64,000 nt of DNA. It comes from Clostridiaceae bacterium (GTDB lineage: Bacteria > Bacillota_I > Bacilli_A > Erysipelotrichales > Coprobacillaceae). The stretch spans positions 62,001 to 126,000 of the forward strand of contig CABJAS010000002.1 of assembly GCA_902363625.1 (NCBI GenBank), written 5' to 3'. Positions 56,798 to 64,000 of this stretch are shown here, one piece after another; the first letter of the stretch is position 1, and every line of letters starts with the position of its first letter. The notes under the pieces are model-generated. The model saw only the letters and a program-made list of their open reading frames with translations. It ran no database searches and was not told the origin of the DNA. The translations under genes were made by a program, and so were the position numbers.

Positions 56798-57667
56798 ATG
56801 AATACTTACTCAATAAAAAGTCATAATATCTATCTGCAAGTTTATGCATTAGGAAATAGTCAGGCAAAAACAGCCGTTTTATTTCTGCATGGCGGTCCCG
56901 GCAGCGGAGCAATGCCAGTAATTGAACTCCCTGCTTTTCAAGCCTTTGAAAAGGATTATTTATGTCTGCACTTTGATCAAAGAGGAAGTGGTAAATCTAA
57001 TTACGATTTAAAAGAGGGATTACCTATTGAATTGATAACCGATGATGTCCTGACAGTAGTCAAAGATAGTAAAGAACGCTATAACTTTACTTCCCTATTC
57101 TTATGGGGAGGATCCTTTGGCGGCTGTTTAGCTTCATTATGCATGGAGAGATTCCCCAGCGAATTTAATGGTGTCATATTAAGCAGTCCGGCAATCACAT
57201 TCAACCGTGAACAGGCATTAGATTCCTATAAAAGAATGAGTGCCCCTTATCAAAAACGTATGGATCCGTCTATGCAAAATGAACTGCAACCATTAGATGA
57301 TCCAACACCGGAAGCCTTCTTTTCCTTATCAAAAGTGCGTGATTTTATTTTCAGTCCGCAAAATACAATCTCTTCCATTCAGCATATTGCGGCAATGTCT
57401 TCTTGGTTCTTTAATCATGTTTTTCCACATCTTTTTGATGAGGCTTCCATCCCGACTTTAATATTGCAAGGTAAAGAAGATCCGATCTGCCTATATCAAA
57501 ATATTGACCAACAAATCAACATGACATCTAATAAGTTGATACAGTATCATCTTTTAGAAGCCTGTGGTCACGCTGTCTTTGAAGATCAAAAAGAAACATT
57601 TATTGATTTAATTAAAACATTCATAGAAGATACGCTTTCTGCTTCATCGCCCTCTATACAATCTTAA
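56798..57667 (+). CDS. Alpha/beta hydrolase, proline iminopeptidase-like (S33)
   Basis: A 289-residue hydrolase from ATG 56798 (AAAGGAA upstream). Oxyanion block LFLHGGPGSGAM, HFDQRGSGKS, nucleophile Ser in LWGGSFGGCLAS, late Asp in GKEDPI and His in ACGHAVF. All catalytic parts are seen. It probably removes N-terminal Pro or hydrophobic residues from peptides. Cytoplasmic. Confidence 0.9.
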   Translation: MNTYSIKSHNIYLQVYALGNSQAKTAVLFLHGGPGSGAMPVIELPAFQAFEKDYLCLHFDQRGSGKSNYDLKEGLPIELITDDVLTVVKDSKERYNFTSLFLWGGSFGGCLASLCMERFPSEFNGVILSSPAITFNREQALDSYKRMSAPYQKRMDPSMQNELQPLDDPTPEAFFSLSKVRDFIFSPQNTISSIQHIAAMSSWFFNHVFPHLFDEASIPTLILQGKEDPICLYQNIDQQINMTSNKLIQYHLLEACGHAVFEDQKETFIDLIKTFIEDTLSASSPSIQS

Positions 57668-57708
57668 TAAAAACCTATATAATAAAGTAAAAATGGGGGT
57701 TTTAAATA

Positions 57709-58143
57709 ATGATTGATCTTAGCCAAGTCCTGACTTTTAGTGAAGCCGCAGATAAATGGGGCTTTGCGAATGGGAATACATTAAGAAAAGCTGTCGAGCG
57801 AAACAAGTTTTTACCTGATGAGGTACGTAAAAGCGGAGATGTTTGGCTGACAACTTATGAAGCGATGAGCCGTGTGTTTGGCGAACCAAGAATAACGGAT
57901 ATCACCCTTTCTTATAATGAAATTTCCGAATTATTTATTCAATCGGTTTATCAGCAAAAAGAGTCACAGAAAAAAATTCAGACTTTGCTTCAATCCCTTC
58001 ACACTGCTTTACAGGAAAATAAAACGATCAGCATTATTGAATCCTTTGAACACCCCGAACGCATTATGGTCATTATTAAAACTTCGGCTGATCTCGCGTC
58101 ATTTGAAAGATATATACGATCTCTTTCTATTAATATAGACTAG
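57709..58143 (+). CDS. Small helix-turn-helix-like protein
   Basis: A 144-residue protein. The start DLSQVLTFSEAADKWGFANGNTLRKAVERNKF reads as a MerR/excisionase-like DNA-binding helix-turn-helix, and SGDVWLTTYEAMSRVFGEP as its wing. The rest is helical with an end like IIKTSADLASFERYI. The family name is not known to me. It lies 24 bases before the LysR gene and may be co-transcribed. Confidence 0.65.
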   Translation: MIDLSQVLTFSEAADKWGFANGNTLRKAVERNKFLPDEVRKSGDVWLTTYEAMSRVFGEPRITDITLSYNEISELFIQSVYQQKESQKKIQTLLQSLHTALQENKTISIIESFEHPERIMVIIKTSADLASFERYIRSLSINID

Positions 58144-58167
58144 CATAATAAAGAAACGGAGTCTTTT

Positions 58168-59079
58168 ATGAAAACTCAGCAACTGCAAAACTTTGTCGAA
58201 GTCATCGACAGCGGCAGTATTAATAAAGCCGCAAAAAAACTATATATGACTCAGCCTAATGTCAGTCGTTCGATTCATTCACTGGAAGAAGAAATGGGAC
58301 AAGTTCTGCTCATCCGAACAAATAAGGGGATTCAGCTAACACCGGCTGGACAGTCCCTTTATTTTTACGCAAAATCTATTCTAACTCAGTTTCAAATGCT
58401 GGAAAAACTGAAATATATGAATCCGCATGACTTGTTTAATAAATTAACTATATCCGTTGATTCTATTTTCTTAAGAGATGATCTGATTTTATTGTTTTAT
58501 GATCACATCAGATCTGCCGATACAGAAATTCATATGTTTGAGACCACCTGCGAAGAAGTCATTGAAAATGTCAGCAGTCTAAAGTCAGAGTTAGGTATTA
58601 CTGTTTTGAATAACCACCAGCTTTCTGTTTTCAAAAAGATGTGTGAACTAAAAGAGTTGGAATATGAAATATTGGACAGCGGTCCTTTGTATGTACATCT
58701 AAATGAGAACAATCCTCTTGCTAGTAAGGATAAAATCAACGCCAATGACTTATTAGAAAATACATATATTCACTTGCCTTATGATTTGTTTTCAAATATT
58801 AATCTTTCTATCAGTGTCGACAATGTTCAGCTATCTTCCTTCACACATACCTTAACAATGAGTAATTATCATGCGATCATACACTTCATAAAAAATACGA
58901 ACGCTTTCTTATGCGGGCATAAATGGCAAATTAAAGAATTGGCAAAAACCCATATTAAAAGCTTATTAATTGAAAACTGTGATTTAGAAATGAATTTAAT
59001 TGTGATAAAAAGGAAACAGAATACCCTTTCGGATTCTGCAAGTATTTTTTTAGAAATATTTAAGCAGTATTATCCCTGA
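58168..59079 (+). CDS. LysR-family regulator
   Basis: A 303-residue regulator with an N-terminal winged helix (LQNFVEVIDSGSINKAAKKL, MTQPNVSRSIHSLEEEMG) and a periplasmic-binding-like effector domain. ACGGAG precedes the start. Followed by its own terminator. The target is unknown; it is not divergent from any gene, which is unusual for the family. Confidence 0.92.
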   Translation: MKTQQLQNFVEVIDSGSINKAAKKLYMTQPNVSRSIHSLEEEMGQVLLIRTNKGIQLTPAGQSLYFYAKSILTQFQMLEKLKYMNPHDLFNKLTISVDSIFLRDDLILLFYDHIRSADTEIHMFETTCEEVIENVSSLKSELGITVLNNHQLSVFKKMCELKELEYEILDSGPLYVHLNENNPLASKDKINANDLLENTYIHLPYDLFSNINLSISVDNVQLSSFTHTLTMSNYHAIIHFIKNTNAFLCGHKWQIKELAKTHIKSLLIENCDLEMNLIVIKRKQNTLSDSASIFLEIFKQYYP

Positions 59080-59103
59080 GTATAACGCTTGTTATACTTT
59101 TTA
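59079..59103 (+). terminator. Terminator of the LysR gene
   Basis: AGTATAAC/GTTATACT stem with GCTT loop and a T-rich tail. Confidence 0.87.
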
Positions 59104-59196
59104 TTTATAGCAAAGACGCATCAAACAAGCATTACCCAAAATCCTTTTTTCGATATACAATTTAGTTGAGGAAAAAATCATAAAGGAGAATTTAAT

Positions 59197-59694
59197 ATGA
59201 AAAAAAGTACAATTTTAGGCGTTTTAACAGCTGCTGCCTTAATCACAACTTCAGCTGCTACCTATGCTGCATGGGATCAGACAACTGCTAACGCTGACCA
59301 AACTATCGCTATTAGAGAAAGAATTACACTGGAGGCAAGCGCTACTAAATTTATCGGTGGAGATTTAGAAACAACGAAAGATGAAATTACATATACTGGT
59401 ACTTATACATTTAAAGCAGCTACGGTTGATGGTACAGTAAATACTCTGCAGCTAACACCTACTGTAAAAGGAAATGATGGAACAACAGCATTAGAGGCTA
59501 GCAAATATGCAATCGAAATTAAAAAAGGAGACACAGTTCTTACGACTGATGGTAATGTCTATACAGATTCAGCTGTTGAAAATGGTAATAATGTTTATAC
59601 TGTAAATTTAAAAATCAAAGATCCAAATTTAGCTAATACAAATGTTACTGTTAGTATAAACGGTGAGTTAGTTAAAACTACACCAGCATCATAA
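59197..59694 (+). CDS. TasA/CalY-like secreted surface protein
   Basis: A 165-residue protein. The signal peptide (STILGVLTAAALITTSAATY) ends before AAWDQT, the pattern of the TasA/camelysin family, whose N-terminus is cut by SipW-type signal peptidase. The body is beta-rich and Thr-rich, without Cys. TasA relatives form surface fibres in biofilms, but this one is shorter than B. subtilis TasA. A SipW gene follows 44 bases on, which supports the call. AAGGAG precedes the start. Confidence 0.8.
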   Translation: MKKSTILGVLTAAALITTSAATYAAWDQTTANADQTIAIRERITLEASATKFIGGDLETTKDEITYTGTYTFKAATVDGTVNTLQLTPTVKGNDGTTALEASKYAIEIKKGDTVLTTDGNVYTDSAVENGNNVYTVNLKIKDPNLANTNVTVSINGELVKTTPAS

Positions 59695-59738
59695 ATCGAC
59701 GAAGTAAATAATCAATAATATTTAAAGGAGGGTGTTTG

Positions 59739-60302
59739 ATGAAAAAGATCAAAAAAATAACATCCTTCTTTTTTCCTTATGTTATCGTATATTTTGTGGT
59801 ATTGTTTACAGCTTTAATCTTGATGCCAAAAGAAGTACCTAATTTGCTTGGCTATCAATTTTATACAGTACTAACCGACAGTATGGAGCCTACTATCCCA
59901 ACTTATTCTATTGTTTTAACGCATATATTGGATGAGGATGTACCGATTAAACCGGACACGATCATAACCTTTCACGCTGATCGCTTTGGCGAAAATATCA
60001 TATTAACCCACTACTTCAAAACTACTCAGGTTGATGAGGGTGAAACCTATTATCGAACACAGGCAGAAATAGCAGATACATATGATAACTATCATACGTT
60101 GCGCAGTGATATTATTGGGGAATACGTATTTCATATTCCTTACATTGGAAAAATGTTCTTATTTTACCAAAGTAAGTTTGGATTGCTGGTACTGGCAGAA
60201 TATGGTTCTATCTTTTTAGTCTATCTAACAATCAAAACAAGATGGAAAGAAAAAGATAGTTTAAATGATGAGGTTCATCTTTTTAAAAAGAACAGAGCTT
60301 AA
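59739..60302 (+). CDS. sipW: SipW-like signal peptidase I
   Basis: A 187-residue ER-type signal peptidase, starting at ATG 59739 behind AAAGGAGG. Membrane helices at about 10-28 and near the C-terminus. Nucleophile Ser48 in LTDSMEPTIP. His91 in IILTHYF stands in place of the usual general-base Lys, the mark of the archaeal/ER type to which SipW belongs. It would process the TasA-like protein encoded just upstream. Confidence 0.92.
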   Translation: MKKIKKITSFFFPYVIVYFVVLFTALILMPKEVPNLLGYQFYTVLTDSMEPTIPTYSIVLTHILDEDVPIKPDTIITFHADRFGENIILTHYFKTTQVDEGETYYRTQAEIADTYDNYHTLRSDIIGEYVFHIPYIGKMFLFYQSKFGLLVLAEYGSIFLVYLTIKTRWKEKDSLNDEVHLFKKNRA

Positions 60303-60309
60303 AAAGCGG

Positions 60310-60338
60310 TTGAATTCAAATGTTTTTTATATTATAAT
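60310..60338 (+). promoter_or_regulatory. Promoter of the Mn riboswitch-mntP unit
   Basis: TTGAAT (60310-60315) and TATAAT (60333-60338) with a 17-base spacer; the riboswitch aptamer begins about ten bases on. Confidence 0.85.
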
Positions 60339-60345
60339 TAGACAT

Positions 60346-60426
60346 GTTCAGAATTAAGGGAGTAGTTAGCACACCGTGTAGCAAAATCAACATAATGATC
60401 CTCGGATCTGGTTTTGCTTTAAATAA
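60346..60426 (+). ncRNA. yybP-ykoY manganese riboswitch aptamer
   Basis: The conserved elements occur in order: AAGGGAGTAG, then GCAAAATCAACATAATGAT, then a short GATC/GGATC arm, GGTTTTGC closing the stem, and AACGAGACT at its end. This is the yybP-ykoY family, which binds Mn2+. A terminator hairpin follows at once, and the next gene is a manganese exporter, the usual target. Confidence 0.92.
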
Positions 60427-60428
60427 CG

Positions 60429-60470
60429 AGACTTTTCTGTATAGTTTTTCTATACAGGGAAGTCTTTTTT
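60429..60470 (+). terminator. Expression-platform terminator of the Mn riboswitch
   Basis: AGACTT/AAGTCT and CTGTATAG/CTATACAG form a long hairpin with six T. Its left arm follows the aptamer end AACGAGACTT, so Mn2+-bound aptamer could prevent it forming and turn on the exporter. Confidence 0.88.
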
Positions 60471-60494
60471 ATTCCCATATCAAAGGAGAAATTT

Positions 60495-61064
60495 ATGAGC
60501 TTAATTGAATTATTCATACTAGCAGTTGGATTATCGATGGATGCTTTTGCAGTGTCAATCTGTAAGGGATTATCGATGCAGAAAGTAACCGTTAAAAAAT
60601 ATCTGATCATTGGACTTTATTTTGGTATCTTCCAAGCCGGAATGCCTATTTTGGGTTACGCCTTAGGCGTGCAATTCAAAGACTATATCACAAGTGTTGA
60701 CCATTGGATTGCTTTTGTTTTACTTGCGGCAATTGGAATCAATATGATTCGCGAAGCCTTGGGCGATGATGAGGAAGGATCATGCAATGATTCTCTGGAT
60801 ATGAAAACCATGCTGTTGCTTGCCATTGCTACAAGCATAGATGCATTAGCAGTTGGGGTAACATTTGCCTTTTTAAGTGTTAATATCGTTCCGGCGGTTT
60901 CTTTCATCGGTGTTACTACTTTTGTGTTATCGATGATTGGAGTTAAGATCGGCAATATCTTTGGTGAAAGATTTAAAGCTAAAGCTGAATTAGCAGGTGG
61001 AATCATCTTAATTGTAATGGGATTAAAAATATTGCTGGAACATCTGAATCTGCTTCCATTTTAA
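60495..61064 (+). CDS. mntP: Manganese efflux pump MntP
   Basis: A 189-residue protein with six membrane helices. The two MntP/YebN repeats are seen, each with an Asp-Ala pattern: [16 protein letters not shown] and [16 protein letters not shown]. It exports Mn2+ from the cell. Expression is expected to rise with manganese through the riboswitch upstream. AAGGAG precedes the start. Confidence 0.96.
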   Translation: MSLIELFILAVGLSMDAFAVSICKGLSMQKVTVKKYLIIGLYFGIFQAGMPILGYALGVQFKDYITSVDHWIAFVLLAAIGINMIREALGDDEEGSCNDSLDMKTMLLLAIATSIDALAVGVTFAFLSVNIVPAVSFIGVTTFVLSMIGVKIGNIFGERFKAKAELAGGIILIVMGLKILLEHLNLLPF

Positions 61065-61137
61065 ATATAAAAGCTGTACTCTTCTTTAACACTCTAGTAC
61101 AATAAAATCAGAAGCCGTGTTAAGGAGGAAAAATAAT

Positions 61138-61695
61138 ATGAGAATATTTGAAAAAGAAGGACCCATTAATACAAAAGAAGCGTTAGATTTAGCGATTACA
61201 AAAGCCATTGAACTTAATACAGATATTGTTGTTGCGACAACTTCCGGAGATACTGCAATGAAAACCGCATTAACTGCTCGTCAAACTGAATTCAAAGGCA
61301 AAATTATTACCGTTACACATGCCTATGGATCACGTGCTGCCGGAAAAAATGCAATGCAGGAGATTACCCGACAAGAATTAAAAGAAATGAATGTTGAAGT
61401 AGTCACTGCTGCCCATGTATTAAGCGGAGCTGAACGTGGGCTAAGCAAGGTGCATCAGGGTATCTATCCGATTGAGATTATGGCAGATACATTGCGCATG
61501 ATTTCACGTGGAGTCAAGGTTTGCGTAGAAATTTCAGTTATGGCAAATGATGCCGGAAAAATTAAGTATGGCAAACCGGTTGTATGTATAGGCGGAAGCA
61601 GAAGCGGTGCAGATACCGTCTGTATCATTACCCCTGAATATGCTTCAAATATACTAAAAACACAAATACACGAGATTGTTTGTATGCCGTATTAA
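61138..61695 (+). CDS. Stand-alone pyruvate kinase C-terminal-like domain
   Basis: A 185-residue protein read from ATG 61138 behind AAGGAGG. It begins with GPINTKEALDLAITKAIELN and TDIVVATTSGDTAMKTALT, the fold of the regulatory C-terminal domain of pyruvate kinase, but no catalytic barrel is encoded nearby. Such single-domain proteins occur in several Firmicutes. Function unknown; a ligand-binding role is possible. Confidence 0.82.
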   Translation: MRIFEKEGPINTKEALDLAITKAIELNTDIVVATTSGDTAMKTALTARQTEFKGKIITVTHAYGSRAAGKNAMQEITRQELKEMNVEVVTAAHVLSGAERGLSKVHQGIYPIEIMADTLRMISRGVKVCVEISVMANDAGKIKYGKPVVCIGGSRSGADTVCIITPEYASNILKTQIHEIVCMPY

Positions 61696-63412
<1,717 letters not shown>

Positions 63413-63420
63413 TAGAATCG

Positions 63421-63453
63421 ATCCCGCAGACCTTGTGTCTGTGGGATTTTATT
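63421..63453 (+). terminator. Terminator of the third GH1 gene
   Basis: ATCCCGCAGAC/GTCTGTGGGAT, eleven pairs with one GU, loop CTTGT, then TTTTATT. Confidence 0.93.
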
Positions 63454-63513
63454 ATAGAAAACATTTTAATTACATAAATTTATTATATAATAAGGACATT
63501 GAGGAGGAAAATT

Positions 63514-64000
63514 ATGTTTGATAAACTGATAAATAGAACTAACTTTAAATTACTCTTTATTTTTTATGTCTTTATTAATACTTTAGCATTGGGATATTTT
63601 GGCATTCAAACAAATCCACTATATATCGTTGTCTTTATTTACGGAGCTATTGTTTTATTGTATGACTTATTTAAAAAGGAAGTCATTTACACTAAAAACC
63701 ATTTGATTCTAATATTTTTATATGGAGCATTATTATGTATTGCCACCTATTACAACAAAACCTATTCAGATAAAACCTCTTACATTATTGCCATCATGCA
63801 GATGTTTATCTTTTTATTGATTTTTGCCCAGCCAAGGTCAATGACACTTAAAAAGCTGAAAAAAGAATTGAAATTGATTATTCCGTTTGTCTCAGTATTG
63901 GTTGGAACAGCTTCTCTTATTTCACTGGGAATGTACTTCCTTAATATTTCATCCACACGTAACGGGTGGTACTTGGGATTAGTCGGAACTCGTTTATTTG
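63514..64000 (+). CDS. Integral membrane protein, truncated by the window end
   Basis: The frame opens at ATG 63514 behind GAGGAGG and stays open to the last base (162 full codons). About five membrane helices are seen (for example FKLLFIFYVFINTLALGYF, IVVFIYGAIVLLYDLF, LILIFLYGALLCIATYY). The YYNKTYSDK and RNGWYLGLVGTRLF blocks recall O-antigen ligase/polymerase-like proteins of Firmicutes, but the diagnostic part is outside the window. Confidence 0.75.
   Translation, partial: MFDKLINRTNFKLLFIFYVFINTLALGYFGIQTNPLYIVVFIYGAIVLLYDLFKKEVIYTKNHLILIFLYGALLCIATYYNKTYSDKTSYIIAIMQMFIFLLIFAQPRSMTLKKLKKELKLIIPFVSVLVGTASLISLGMYFLNISSTRNGWYLGLVGTRLF

Overview
The window is from a low-GC Gram-positive bacterium. 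The coding style (ATG/GTG/TTG starts behind strong GGAGG sites, cre and PhoP boxes, a yybP-ykoY riboswitch, class B sortase, TasA/SipW pair, several 6-phospho-beta-glucosidases, a LoaP-type NusG paralogue) fits a gut Firmicute, most likely of the Erysipelotrichia. That placement is inference from gene content, not from a marker gene. No rRNA, tRNA, CRISPR array or prophage was seen.

Layout. 1-6.3 kb: a truncated sensor kinase, an exported protein, a lipoprotein and an ABC ATPase/permease pair. 6.4-9 kb: ychF coupled to a class B sortase, then a HAD phosphatase. 9-17.2 kb (minus strand): an RRNPP-like regulator, a GH1 phospho-glucosidase, mannose-6-phosphate isomerase, a D,D-carboxypeptidase, a VanRS-like two-component system and a DUF3810 metallopeptidase-like protein. 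17.2-28 kb (minus): a phosphate block with a Na/Pi cotransporter, PhoR, PhoP, asparaginase, a double HAD protein and phoU-pstBACS. PhoP boxes precede phoP and pstS. 29-30.8 kb: a second GH1 with an exact cre site, and a small protein.

30.8-48.3 kb is the most interesting part. A tyrosine integrase gene sits inside a DNA segment of about 1.1 kb bounded by perfect 22-bp inverted repeats. The segment carries an extended -10 promoter that now points outward to the left, away from the downstream operon and straight into a terminator. Inversion would aim it at two overlapping NusG/LoaP-like antiterminator genes. These are followed directly by a bulged RNA hairpin, a strong intrinsic terminator and then a tightly packed exopolysaccharide operon of about 15 kb (priming transferase, glycosyltransferases, EpsG polymerase, Wzx flippase, UDP-glucose dehydrogenase, UDP-glucuronate epimerase, EctB-like diaminobutyrate aminotransferase, ATP-grasp protein, MBOAT/SGNH acylation pair). 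The operon ends at a terminator at 48.25 kb. The sequence supports an autonomous phase-variable switch combined with processive antitermination. As written it is in the apparent OFF orientation.

48.3-56 kb (minus): a membrane-bound XRE regulator, an IS200-type element, a wall-anchored double esterase, and a GH13 glucosidase between two AraC regulators. 56-64 kb (plus): a Tim44-like membrane protein, an S33 peptidase, an HTH protein, a LysR regulator, a TasA-like protein with SipW peptidase, a Mn riboswitch with mntP, a lone pyruvate-kinase C-terminal domain, a third GH1 and a partial membrane protein running off the end.
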